From: an uncultured Bacteroidales bacterium
GTDB taxonomy: Bacteria > Bacteroidota > Bacteroidia > Bacteroidales > WCHB1-69
Assembly (NCBI GenBank): GCA_900315245.1
Contig: OMYJ01000005.1
Location: 157,011 to 221,010 of the forward strand
Direction: 5' to 3'
DNA: 64,000 bases
Shown: in pieces, positions 33,747 to 42,300 of the stretch
Layout of the letters: the number at the start of each line of letters is the position of its first letter
Numbering within the stretch: position 1 is the first letter of the stretch
The notes under the pieces: generated by a model
Database searches by the model: none
The model's input: only the letters and a program-made list of their open reading frames with translations
What the model was told of the DNA's origin: nothing
Translations under genes and position numbers: made by a program

Positions 33747-34931
33747 ATGGACAAAAAAATCTTCTACGGCGAATACACTTTGATGCATTGGGTTGAGTTG
33801 ATAATGCGTCAGAATATAGTTTTGCCTGGATATCAGAGGAGTTTTGTGTGGGATAAGAATCAGATAGAACATTTTGTCAAGTCTTTAAAGGAAGGCAAGT
33901 TCGTGCCACCTGTAATCATAGGTGCTTATAATGGAGAGAATATGATTCTTGACGGACAGCAGCGTCTTTCTACAATTCTTCTCTGCTATCTTGGCGTTAT
34001 TCCCAAGAAGGAAGCCTTCAAAATAACGGATGATCCAAACTATGCTGATGCCGATGAAGGAGCAGACATGTCTGACGGTGATGAACACGAGGCAATAGAG
34101 TGGACATTCAAATTTTTAGTGAAACAAGGAGCTCATAATAAAAAGGAAGAAATGCTGGCGCGTATCGATAACACAAAATACGATACATTAGATGTTGAAT
34201 ACTGCCTTGATGAAGTGTTTTTAAATTCAAACTATCTTGGTTTTTCTTACATAGTTCCATCTAATTGCCCTTTGACTGAACAGATGAGATTCTATTCAAC
34301 AGTATTTCATGATATCAATATGCAGGGTGTTGAACTCAAGGCTCAAGAGTCGCGTAGGGCGCTTTACTATTTGGATAACGAACTCATACCGTTCTTTGAG
34401 CCAACTGTTTCCGCGCAACTAAAAGTAACCCAAAATGGTAAGACAGCACGATACGATTTTGTTCGAGCCCTCGCCTTTACCTCACAATATGCAAAGCAGG
34501 GCAGCGAGAGCGCTATCGCTAAAGGTTGCAGACGACAAGAATCGTTCGACATCTATTTCTCTGATTATATCAATGCTGTCATTAATGATACTAACAGTAC
34601 TCGTTTCGGTCAGTTCTCTGTTCGGATTGGGAAGGCGAATGTTGAAGAAAGAACGACTAAACTCCAAACTTATGTTAATGATTTGGACTTCAAACATGTT
34701 TTTCCAACTATTATTGAGGCAGACACAAGTCTGTTAGGTCTTATATACTTTGTGTTAATTAAAGGAAAAGAATTAGATATTGCAAGCTTTGATGATTTGA
34801 AAAATCAGTTGGCAGCAAAGATTGTGGAGTTCAAAGGTATAGATGGTCATCGCCGGTCGCCTAATGCGGTAACACATCTTCGCCGTAGAATTAGAGGATC
34901 AATAGACATCTATCAAGGATACGTGGTATGA
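33747..34931 (+). CDS. DUF262 (ParB/Srx-fold, GmrSD-N-like) protein
   Basis: A 394-residue protein with the DUF262 hallmarks LPGYQRSFVWD (26-36) and ILDGQQRLSTI (67-77). The DGQQR loop is the ParB-type nucleotide-hydrolysing or nuclease site. Full-length GmrSD-type enzymes also carry a DUF1524 His-Me nuclease domain, which is absent here. I start at ATG 33747 rather than the in-frame GTG at 33738. Its stop overlaps the HEPN gene as ATGA, so the two are translationally coupled and probably form one defence or toxin module. Confidence 0.85.
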   Translation: MDKKIFYGEYTLMHWVELIMRQNIVLPGYQRSFVWDKNQIEHFVKSLKEGKFVPPVIIGAYNGENMILDGQQRLSTILLCYLGVIPKKEAFKITDDPNYADADEGADMSDGDEHEAIEWTFKFLVKQGAHNKKEEMLARIDNTKYDTLDVEYCLDEVFLNSNYLGFSYIVPSNCPLTEQMRFYSTVFHDINMQGVELKAQESRRALYYLDNELIPFFEPTVSAQLKVTQNGKTARYDFVRALAFTSQYAKQGSESAIAKGCRRQESFDIYFSDYINAVINDTNSTRFGQFSVRIGKANVEERTTKLQTYVNDLDFKHVFPTIIEADTSLLGLIYFVLIKGKELDIASFDDLKNQLAAKIVEFKGIDGHRRSPNAVTHLRRRIRGSIDIYQGYVV

Positions 34932-35698
34932 ACCGGGATGAACACCTCACGTTTATTAGAACCAGTCTCGCAAAGATAATGAGAGACGTGGCTGCATCGG
35001 CATCTTTGCTGGGCGATGGCATGGAGTTTTATGCTGTTCAAGGTAATATACTCCAATCTTTGTTTTTACAAATGACGGGAGCTCAGGAACAGAAAATGAA
35101 ATGCATCTGTTGGGAATTGGCTACAAACGATTTGAAATACCGCTATGAGAGATACTATAAAGGGTGGTCGTTGAGCGAATGCTCAAGTTTTAAAAGCAAG
35201 AACATTGTTTTCAAAGACCTCATGAAAGCCATTCGAAAATACTCGTCATCTTTTGTACTCTATGCTGATGATGCTGCCAAAGATACGTTGAGAGATGGTG
35301 TTTTACAAACAGTGAAAGATGTTTTTGTTGGGACCAATATTCATAGGTTATATTACAAGAAGTTCAATGAGTTCTGTGCTACCTTTGGGAGTTTGAGAGC
35401 GTCCAATATATACCCTGATAAATATCAACTTATCAAAACGGGTGATAAAGAAGCCCCCTTGAATGTTAATTCGGATAATGAGCTTTATGCTGTATATCAT
35501 TTGCTTTATACCCATCGTAATAGTTGTGCACACAATGCCTCGTCATATCAGTTGAATATACCGGTTTTTCAAGATTTAAACAACATAGTTTATCAAAAAT
35601 ACAACAATATCTTCTTATTCTTCGCAACGCTTCTTCTGATTGATGAAATGTTCAGGAAAGCATTCGCTCGTTACGAAGAGCTGATTATAAACATTTGA
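34928..35698 (+). CDS. HEPN-domain protein (MAE_28990/MAE_18760-like), partner of DUF262
   Basis: 256 mostly helical residues. The ribonuclease motif Rx4-6H of HEPN proteins is visible as R197-N-S-C-A-H202 in THRNSCAHN. N-terminal helices resemble the MAE_28990/MAE_18760-type HEPN family, which is regularly encoded with DUF262 proteins. It probably cleaves RNA when activated, with DUF262 as sensor or partner. The 4-bp ATGA overlap supports a fixed stoichiometry. Target and trigger are unknown. Confidence 0.8.
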   Translation: MNRDEHLTFIRTSLAKIMRDVAASASLLGDGMEFYAVQGNILQSLFLQMTGAQEQKMKCICWELATNDLKYRYERYYKGWSLSECSSFKSKNIVFKDLMKAIRKYSSSFVLYADDAAKDTLRDGVLQTVKDVFVGTNIHRLYYKKFNEFCATFGSLRASNIYPDKYQLIKTGDKEAPLNVNSDNELYAVYHLLYTHRNSCAHNASSYQLNIPVFQDLNNIVYQKYNNIFLFFATLLLIDEMFRKAFARYEELIINI

Positions 35699-36193
35699 TG
35701 AATTTGTTCGGATTGAAATACTGATAAGAAAACGACATACAATCTATTATGAAAACAATCTTGTCAAAGCAACCATACTCTTCAACTTACAACTCTCATC
35801 TTACCACCGCCTCTAAACTCTAAACCCTAAACTTTCAACTATAGTTACTAACTATCAATTCTCAATTCTCTACCAACCACAAACTCATAGCACTTTAACT
35901 CCATATAAATGCCTTTCAACTCCCTGAGCTCCTACCTCTCCTTTCCTTTTGTCTTCGTCTTGTATTGGTTCATTCCGGACAAGTACAACCAAGTTGGGAA
36001 GATGTTTGTGATAGACTTATATAAACACATGGATCCTTAATGGCAACTGCTGACAGTGTTGGTATGAATATTTCCACAATGCATACAAGACGATAATAAT
36101 GCAATGGATGCTTTGACGAGTAAATCTAAAGATTGAGAGTTAAGAGATAGTCTTGGGCACTTTAAATACAATCTATATTTTTAATAAATAATC
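35699..36193. other. Gap at the right edge of the insert
   Basis: About 500 bases. The first 200 contain CTAAACTCTAAACCC and CTATCAATTCTCAATTC-like repeats. A 5' fragment of an MBOAT gene follows (35909-36040), then about 150 bases with only short open stretches. Thus it is mostly decayed sequence from the polysaccharide locus. Confidence 0.65.
35909..36040 (+). pseudogene. 5' remnant of an MBOAT O-acyltransferase gene
   Basis: The 43-codon frame from ATG 35909 reads MPFNSLSSYLSFPFVFVLYW, the usual N-terminus and first membrane helix of AlgI-like MBOAT O-acyltransferases. After about residue 27 similarity ends and a stop follows at 36038. The rest of the gene, normally about 450 residues, is missing. 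It is the right-hand counterpart of the epimerase remnant at 24436. Confidence 0.65.
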
Positions 36194-37399
36194 ATGTTTA
36201 ACCTGTACAAATTCATTGCCGACAGCGTTACTCATCGCCAAACAAGCATGTTTGAGGGTGATATTCAGGCCAATTCTGCTCAGCTCACGCAAGAGATAGA
36301 AGGCAAATCTGTTTGCGTCATCGGCGGTGCCGGCAGTATCGGATCCTCGTTCATCAAAGCCGTGTTGCGGTTTAGACCTGGAAAGCTGGTGGTCATCGAC
36401 CTCAACGAGAACGGCTTGGCTGAGTTGACCCGTGACATTCGATCTACGGAGGGCTTGTTCGTGCCTCAGGAGTACCGTGCCTATACACTGAACTTTTCAG
36501 ACACAATTTTCACTCGCATTTTCCGCGAAGAGAAAGGTTTTGACATTGTGGCCAATTTCTCCGCCCACAAGCATGTGCGTAGCGAGAAGGACAAATACTC
36601 CGTACAGGCACTCATTGAAAACAACGACATCAAGGCCAAAAAACTGATGGACTTGCTTTGTGAGTTCCCACCGAAGCATTTCTTCTGCGTGAGCACCGAC
36701 AAGGCGGCTAACCCCGTGAACATTATGGGTGCCAGCAAGCGCATCATGGAGGACTTGGTAATGGCTTATAACGACAAGTTTAAAGTGACCACGGCGCGTT
36801 TCGCCAATGTGGCTTTCAGTAATGGCTCTTTGCCTGATGGTTGGCTTCATCGTTTGCAAAAGAAACAACCTTTGGCTGCGCCCAATGATGTGAAGCGTTA
36901 TTTCGTTTCGCCTGAAGAGAGCGGACAAATCTGTATGTTGGCCTGCATTTTAGGCAACGGCGGTGAGGTGTTCTTTCCGAAACTTGGTGAAGACCAGATG
37001 CTTACTTTCAGTAGCATTTGTGATGATTTTGTGAAGTCGGAAGGATTCTCTAAAAAGGAATGCGCCACCGATGAAGAGGCCAAGCATTATGCAAATCAAA
37101 TGTCCTATGACAGTGACACTTATCCTGTTGTTTACTTTAAGAGCGACACTACAGGGGAAAAAGCTTATGAAGAATTCTATATCCCCGGAGAGAAAATCAA
37201 CATGGGACGCTTCAAAGCTTTGGGTGTAGTGGAGGAAACCACGCGTCGTCCGATGAATGAAGTGAATGCCTTCTTTACTAAGCTGGAAGCGTTGTTCCAA
37301 GGCAACTTTACCAAGGAAGATGTTGTAAAAGCTATCAAGGAGTTTATCCCGAACTTCGAGCATGAAGAAAAAGGGAAGAATTTGGATCAGAAGATGTAA
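36194..37399 (+). CDS. legB: UDP-N-acetylglucosamine 4,6-dehydratase-type SDR (LegB-like)
   Basis: A 401-residue soluble member of the FlaA1/CapD dehydratase family. GGAGSIGSSF (44-53) binds NAD(P). STDKAANPVNIMGASKR (about 167-183) is the family active site, with Met replacing the usual Tyr before the conserved Lys. SPEESGQICMLA follows. No transmembrane part is present. In the legionaminic-acid route this enzyme makes the 4-keto-6-deoxy sugar from NDP-GlcNAc. Directly downstream lie the aminotransferase, acetyltransferase, hydrolysing epimerase, synthase and CMP-transferase of that route. Confidence 0.87.
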   Translation: MFNLYKFIADSVTHRQTSMFEGDIQANSAQLTQEIEGKSVCVIGGAGSIGSSFIKAVLRFRPGKLVVIDLNENGLAELTRDIRSTEGLFVPQEYRAYTLNFSDTIFTRIFREEKGFDIVANFSAHKHVRSEKDKYSVQALIENNDIKAKKLMDLLCEFPPKHFFCVSTDKAANPVNIMGASKRIMEDLVMAYNDKFKVTTARFANVAFSNGSLPDGWLHRLQKKQPLAAPNDVKRYFVSPEESGQICMLACILGNGGEVFFPKLGEDQMLTFSSICDDFVKSEGFSKKECATDEEAKHYANQMSYDSDTYPVVYFKSDTTGEKAYEEFYIPGEKINMGRFKALGVVEETTRRPMNEVNAFFTKLEALFQGNFTKEDVVKAIKEFIPNFEHEEKGKNLDQKM

Positions 37400-37405
37400 A
37401 ACTTT

Positions 37406-38551
37406 ATGTACGAGAAAACTATAAAATTCATCAAGGAACTCTATGGTAACCAAGAGTTCACGCCACTTTCGGTGCCTAAGTTCATTGGCAACGAGAAGAA
37501 ATATCTCAATGAGTGCATCGATACGACTTTCGTGAGCAGTGTGGGTAAGTTCGTCGACCGCTTCGAGAACGATATGGCTGCCTATACAGGTGCTAAGAAA
37601 GCTGTTGTATGTGTGAGTGGTACCAACGCCCTGCACATGGCGATGATGTTGGTTGGTGTGGAACGCGAAGATGAGGTGCTGACGCAAGCCCTTACCTTCA
37701 TCGCCACATGTAATGCCATTAGCTATATCGGTGCACATCCGGTGTTTATCGATGTGGACAAGAGTACTATGGGATTGTCTCCCGATGCCTTGAAGAATTG
37801 GCTGCTGAAAAACGCAGAGATTCGGAACGGACAATGCTACAACAAGAATACAGGTAGAAGAGTAAAAGCTTGTGTCCCGATGCACACCTTCGGACATCCC
37901 GTCCGTATTGAGGAGATTGCGAATATTTGCACAGAATACCATATCGAATTGGTTGAAGATGCCGCTGAGAGCGTCGGCAGCAAATATAAAGGCAAACACA
38001 CAGGCCTCTTTGGTAAAGTGGGTGCTCTAAGTTTCAACGGCAACAAAACCATCACCACTGGTGGTGGCGGTATGCTGCTCTTTATGGATGAAGAATTAGG
38101 CATATTAGCCAAACACCTCACTACCCAAGCAAAGGTGCCGCACCGTTGGGAGTTCCGCCACGACCATATCGGTTACAACTATCGTATGCCTAACATCAAT
38201 GCCGCTTTGGGTTGTGCCCAGTTGGAGCATTTGGACGAGTTTATTGCCAACAAGCGCGCTACGGCTGCGGCCTACACTGAATACTTCAAGAATGTTGATG
38301 ACATTGACTTCTTCACAGAACCTGTCGACAGTTTCTCCAACTACTGGCTCAATGCGGTCATACTGAAGGATCGAGATGCCCAGCAAGCTTTCTTGCAGGA
38401 AACCAATGACAATGGTGTGATGACGCGCCCCATTTGGGAACTGATGAATCGGTTGCCGATGTTTGAGAACTGCGAGCATGATAGTTTGGAGAATACGGTT
38501 TGGTTTGCGGATAGGGTTGTTAATATTCCAAGTAGCGTAAAATTATACTAA
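37406..38551 (+). CDS. legC: DegT/DnrJ/EryC1 aminotransferase, LegC-like
   Basis: A PLP-dependent sugar aminotransferase of 381 residues. The Schiff-base lysine is K214 in FNGNKTITTGGGG; VEDAAESVGSKYKGKHTG and VCVSGTNALHMAM are further family signatures. It should transfer an amino group to C4 of the 4-keto sugar made by the upstream dehydratase. The long N-terminal segment before SVPKFIGNEKKYL matches the LegC subgroup rather than PseC. It starts 6 bp after legB. Confidence 0.88.
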   Translation: MYEKTIKFIKELYGNQEFTPLSVPKFIGNEKKYLNECIDTTFVSSVGKFVDRFENDMAAYTGAKKAVVCVSGTNALHMAMMLVGVEREDEVLTQALTFIATCNAISYIGAHPVFIDVDKSTMGLSPDALKNWLLKNAEIRNGQCYNKNTGRRVKACVPMHTFGHPVRIEEIANICTEYHIELVEDAAESVGSKYKGKHTGLFGKVGALSFNGNKTITTGGGGMLLFMDEELGILAKHLTTQAKVPHRWEFRHDHIGYNYRMPNINAALGCAQLEHLDEFIANKRATAAAYTEYFKNVDDIDFFTEPVDSFSNYWLNAVILKDRDAQQAFLQETNDNGVMTRPIWELMNRLPMFENCEHDSLENTVWFADRVVNIPSSVKLY

Positions 38552-38572
38552 ATAATAGATTTTTGATTAGAA

Positions 38573-39082
38573 ATGGATGCGTATTTGTATATGGCAACAG
38601 ATTCGATTGAGGATTTTGAAGATTATTACAAGATAAAATCGGATCCAACAGCTATTCTTTGGTCAGGTTTTGCAAATGCTCCTCAACGAGAAAAATTACT
38701 TTCTCACTATAAGTCTTTGATGAACAATATTGTCAATAATGGCGGCCAGTATCTTTATTATATGAAACAAAAAGATACGAATGCACTTATTGGGTATGAT
38801 TTAATGACACAAATAGACAAAGATACCATTGAGTCATCGGGACATAGTATCTTAAAAGAGTTCCAAGGAAGGGGCTACGGGAATTTGCTTTTTGAATTGC
38901 TTGTTGTTGAAGCAAGAAAACTGGGATATAAAAGATTTACTGGTTGGATATCGGAAAACAATTTTGGTTCAATCAAAAATGTTGAACATAACGGATTTGT
39001 TCGTACTAAAAAATCGAGAATGGGGAAACTTGAAGCATTGAATCGGGAGGATCGGTTTTATATGTATGAGCTTATTTTATAA
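38573..39082 (+). CDS. GNAT-family N-acetyltransferase (probable LegH function)
   Basis: 169 residues with the acetyl-CoA binding loop EFQGRGYGNLLFE (about 103-115) and a C-terminal strand-helix typical of RimJ/RimL-like GNAT enzymes. The pathway needs an acetyltransferase for the C4 amine made by LegC, and this gene lies between legC and legG, so that role is likely. It is AT-richer than its neighbours. The classical LegH is a left-handed beta-helix protein or a GNAT depending on the organism, so the symbol is left blank. Confidence 0.75.
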   Translation: MDAYLYMATDSIEDFEDYYKIKSDPTAILWSGFANAPQREKLLSHYKSLMNNIVNNGGQYLYYMKQKDTNALIGYDLMTQIDKDTIESSGHSILKEFQGRGYGNLLFELLVVEARKLGYKRFTGWISENNFGSIKNVEHNGFVRTKKSRMGKLEALNREDRFYMYELIL

Positions 39083-39131
39083 GAAGAGTCTTAATTAGAG
39101 TTTTTTATCATTACAAGCGAAAGATCTTCTA

Positions 39132-40253
39132 ATGATTAAAAAGAAAATCTGTATCATAACTGCTGCCCGTTCAGAATATGGATTGTTGAAGTGGGTCATT
39201 GATGGTGTGCATCACGACAAAGAGTTGCAACTACAACTTGTCGTTACAGGTGCCCATCTTAGCGAGGAGCATGGCTATACCGTGCGGTTCATTGAAGAGG
39301 ATGGTTACCCAATTGCCGCCCGCGTGGATATGCATTTGGCCTCTGAAAAAAGAACGGAGATTGTTCGTGCTATGGGGCATTGCTCCATTGGGATGGCAGA
39401 CACGTTGGTTGACTTGAATCCTGATATGGTTGTGGTGCTGGGCGACCGCTATGAGTTGCTTCCTATTGCGAGTGCAGCATTGGTGCTGGGCATCCCTATG
39501 GCGCATCTTTCGGGTGGTGATGTGACAGAAGGTGCCATTGATAACGAAGTGCGCAATGCCGTTACCATGATGTCATCACTGCATTTTCCGGGTGTTGAGA
39601 GCTCGGCCGAGAACCTCAGACGGATGTTGGGAACTGACCGCAACATCTTCACAGCAGGAGAGCCGGGATTGGAGAGTTTCTTGCGCTATGAATTGATGAG
39701 TCGAGAAGAATTGGCTGAAAGCATCAGACTGGACGTGAATAAACCTTGGTACTTGGTTACACTGCATCCCGAAACCAAAATCAGTATTGACGAAAATGTG
39801 GTGATGGCTGAAAACTTATTCAAGGTTATGGGGGAAATGAATGATGTTCATTTCGTTATCAGCAAGGCTAATGCTGATTATGGTGGTTCTCAAATCAATG
39901 CATTTTGGGCTAATGCCGTGGCAATGAATACGGAAAAATACAAATTGTTCACTTCGCTTGGCCAGCGTCGTTACCTCAGTTTCATGCGTCAGGCTGCAGG
40001 AGTGATAGGTAATAGCAGCAGTGGCATTGTGGAAGCTCCTTTTTTGGGTATTCCCGTGGTGAACATTGGTGACCGGCAGAAAGGTCGTCATCTCTGCAAG
40101 AATGTGATTCAGTGTGGCAGAAGTTATGAAGAAATACTCTATGCGGTAAGTAAGATGCAAAACCAGCCTAAGATTGTGGATGCCTATTATGGCGATGGAC
40201 ATACTTCAGAAAAAGTCATAGCACATATCAAAAAATATCTACATGAGAAGTAG
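39132..40253 (+). CDS. legG: UDP/GDP-sugar 2-epimerase, hydrolysing (LegG/NeuC-like)
   Basis: A GT-B-fold enzyme of 373 residues that removes the nucleotide and inverts C2. In this pathway it gives 2,4-diacetamido-2,4,6-trideoxymannose. Signatures include ITAARSEYGLLKWVI (N-terminus), VLGDRYELLPIASAAL, LSGGDVTEGAIDNEVR and the nucleotide-binding NSSSGIVEAPFLGIPVVNIG. The C-terminus overlaps the next gene by 11 bp. Confidence 0.9.
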   Translation: MIKKKICIITAARSEYGLLKWVIDGVHHDKELQLQLVVTGAHLSEEHGYTVRFIEEDGYPIAARVDMHLASEKRTEIVRAMGHCSIGMADTLVDLNPDMVVVLGDRYELLPIASAALVLGIPMAHLSGGDVTEGAIDNEVRNAVTMMSSLHFPGVESSAENLRRMLGTDRNIFTAGEPGLESFLRYELMSREELAESIRLDVNKPWYLVTLHPETKISIDENVVMAENLFKVMGEMNDVHFVISKANADYGGSQINAFWANAVAMNTEKYKLFTSLGQRRYLSFMRQAAGVIGNSSSGIVEAPFLGIPVVNIGDRQKGRHLCKNVIQCGRSYEEILYAVSKMQNQPKIVDAYYGDGHTSEKVIAHIKKYLHEK

Positions 40254-41271
40254 AGTGATAGGCGGCGAGTTTGAGCTGTCAAGTGTTTCACCCATTGTGC
40301 CCATGCAAGGTGACTATTACCGTTACGCCTCTGGCAGGGCTGCGTTGTATCAGATTTTGATGTCAATCAAACTGACAACGTTTAAGGTGTGGCTGCCCGA
40401 TTGGTTGTGCGAATCTATGATTGATGCGGTGCGCAAAACGGGCATTGTCTATGGCTATTATAGCCTGGACCGTAATCTTCGTATGGATGTGCAGACTTTT
40501 GTCGAAACGAACAAGCCTATTAGTGAGCATGATGTTATCGTGTTGGTTAATTATTTCGGTTTGATTGACGTTGATCGGACCATTGAAGAGCTTCGAAGGT
40601 TAAAGGTGTTTTCTGTTGTTGTGGAGGATGACGTCCAAGCCATGTTCTCTTTCCTAGACGATGAGCATCTGGCCGATTATTGTTTCACTAGTTTGCGCAA
40701 AAGCATTGCGGTACCTGATGGGGGATTGGTGCGGACAAAAAAAGAGATGCTTTCTGTTAAGTCTCCTAATACTTTTGCAGGATATAAGCTTCATGGAGCT
40801 TTAATAAAAGGCGCTGCAAATGAAAACACGAATGATGACGATTATTTGAGACTATTTGAAAAAGGCGAGGATTTGATAGAGCAAAACTATGAAAGCGTGA
40901 TGAGCGATGAGGCTACCCGGATATTTGCAGCAACGGATTTGGAATTTGTGGCAAAAAGAAGGAAAGTCAACGCAAATTATTTGATAGCTGAGTTATCAAA
41001 ACTAGATATTGAGCCTTTGTTACCTATCGGAGAAGGAATTGTTCCGCTTTTTGTCCCTATTTTGATTGACAATCGCGATGAGGTCCGAGGGAAGTTACGT
41101 CGAAATGGCATATTCTGTCCCGTTCATTGGCCGTTGCGTGATGATATGCAGCAGCTACCGATGGGTAGGGTGATGGCCGAGAAAGAACTTTCGCTGGTGG
41201 TTGACCAACGGTATAACATGGAAGATATGCAAAGCATCGTCGAGGTGCTGAAGAAAAGCTTATGCAAGTAG
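40243..41271 (+). CDS. PLP-dependent aminotransferase-like protein (DegT-related)
   Basis: 342 residues with a fold-type I outline. YASGRAALYQIL resembles the DegT substrate and phosphate loop. VVVEDDVQAMFSF holds the Asp that contacts PLP, and TSLRKSIAVPDGG gives the probable Schiff-base lysine. It is divergent from LegC and shorter than usual sugar aminotransferases. It overlaps legG by 11 bp and the FemAB-like gene by 10 bp, so the three are translationally coupled. It may modify an amino substituent of the nonulosonic acid, but the substrate is unknown. Confidence 0.65.
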   Translation: MRSRVIGGEFELSSVSPIVPMQGDYYRYASGRAALYQILMSIKLTTFKVWLPDWLCESMIDAVRKTGIVYGYYSLDRNLRMDVQTFVETNKPISEHDVIVLVNYFGLIDVDRTIEELRRLKVFSVVVEDDVQAMFSFLDDEHLADYCFTSLRKSIAVPDGGLVRTKKEMLSVKSPNTFAGYKLHGALIKGAANENTNDDDYLRLFEKGEDLIEQNYESVMSDEATRIFAATDLEFVAKRRKVNANYLIAELSKLDIEPLLPIGEGIVPLFVPILIDNRDEVRGKLRRNGIFCPVHWPLRDDMQQLPMGRVMAEKELSLVVDQRYNMEDMQSIVEVLKKSLCK

Positions 41272-42296
41272 AGATTTTAACGCATTGGAATAAGTTCCTC
41301 GACTCCTTTCCGATGGAAATGAAAGACGTCTATTTCACGGAGGAATACGTGAAATTGTATGAATCCGATTCGGAACAAGCGGAGTGTTTCGTGTGCCGGG
41401 AGGGCGACAAGATTCTGTTGTTTCCCTTTTTGGCGAGATCGTTCGAGTACAACGGCAAGCAATATAAGGATTTTGAGACCGCTTATGGCTATGGTGGTCC
41501 CATTTATAATGGTCGTGATGCGGACTTCTTGAATCTGGCTTTGTCGGCTCTCAAAGCATATTGTAATGAAAACGACTATGTTGCTGGTTTTGTGCGCTTT
41601 CATCCTTTGTTGCAGAATCAAGAAGGGTTTGACGCTGTGGGACGAGTGTTGGCTGAACGCAAAACGGTAGCCATCAATCTGAATCAAACCATGGACGAAG
41701 TGTGGGCAAACGAAATCCACTCCAAAAACCGAAATGTGATACGCAAGGCCGAGAAAGCAGGATGCCGTTTTGTTGTGGATGACAACTATGAGCATCTGGG
41801 TGACTTCATTCGGTTATATGATTCTACCATGGACAAACTGTCGGCAGACGGTTTCTATTATTTTGACGATGACTACTATCAACAGTTGGTGAAGGGAATT
41901 CCAAACAGTTTCTTGGGCTGTGTGGAAGATGCAGAAGGTCAGATTATCTCATCTGCCATCTTTATGTACAGTGGTACTTATGGTCACTATCATCTTTCGG
42001 GTAGTGACAAATCGCAACTCAGTCTTTCGCCCAACAACTTTATGCTTTGGGAAGCAGCAAAAGAGTTGCAGAAACGAGGTGTGAAACGTTTCCATCTCGG
42101 TGGAGGCACTACTAGTAACGAGGATGATTCGCTCTTCAAATTTAAGAGCAAGTTCTCCAAGGATACTTGTCAGTTCTATATCGGCAAGTTGGTATTCAAT
42201 CCATCGGCATACGATGCCATTTGTGCAGACTGGGAGCAGCGGAACCCGGACAAAGCAGAACATTACAAACATCATTTGTTGAAATATAAATACTAA
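41262..42296 (+). CDS. FemAB/GNAT-like acyl- or aminoacyltransferase
   Basis: 344 residues with a double-GNAT FemAB-like architecture. The N-terminal half has PFLARSFEYNGKQYKDFET and GGPIYNG. The second half has HSKNRNVIRKAEKAG (about 148-162), the GNAT-like GHYHLSGSD and RFHLGGGT. This family includes peptidoglycan-bridge aminoacyltransferases and many polysaccharide-locus N-acyltransferases. Placed inside the legionaminic-acid genes, it probably adds an acyl or aminoacyl group to a sugar amine. Coupled to its upstream neighbour by a 10-bp overlap. Confidence 0.72.
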   Translation: MQVEILTHWNKFLDSFPMEMKDVYFTEEYVKLYESDSEQAECFVCREGDKILLFPFLARSFEYNGKQYKDFETAYGYGGPIYNGRDADFLNLALSALKAYCNENDYVAGFVRFHPLLQNQEGFDAVGRVLAERKTVAINLNQTMDEVWANEIHSKNRNVIRKAEKAGCRFVVDDNYEHLGDFIRLYDSTMDKLSADGFYYFDDDYYQQLVKGIPNSFLGCVEDAEGQIISSAIFMYSGTYGHYHLSGSDKSQLSLSPNNFMLWEAAKELQKRGVKRFHLGGGTTSNEDDSLFKFKSKFSKDTCQFYIGKLVFNPSAYDAICADWEQRNPDKAEHYKHHLLKYKY

Positions 42297-42300
42297 AATA

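Noticed and set aside
24600..36190. Prophage or integrative element
   Set aside because: No integrase, transposase, phage structural gene, tRNA or flanking direct repeat was found.
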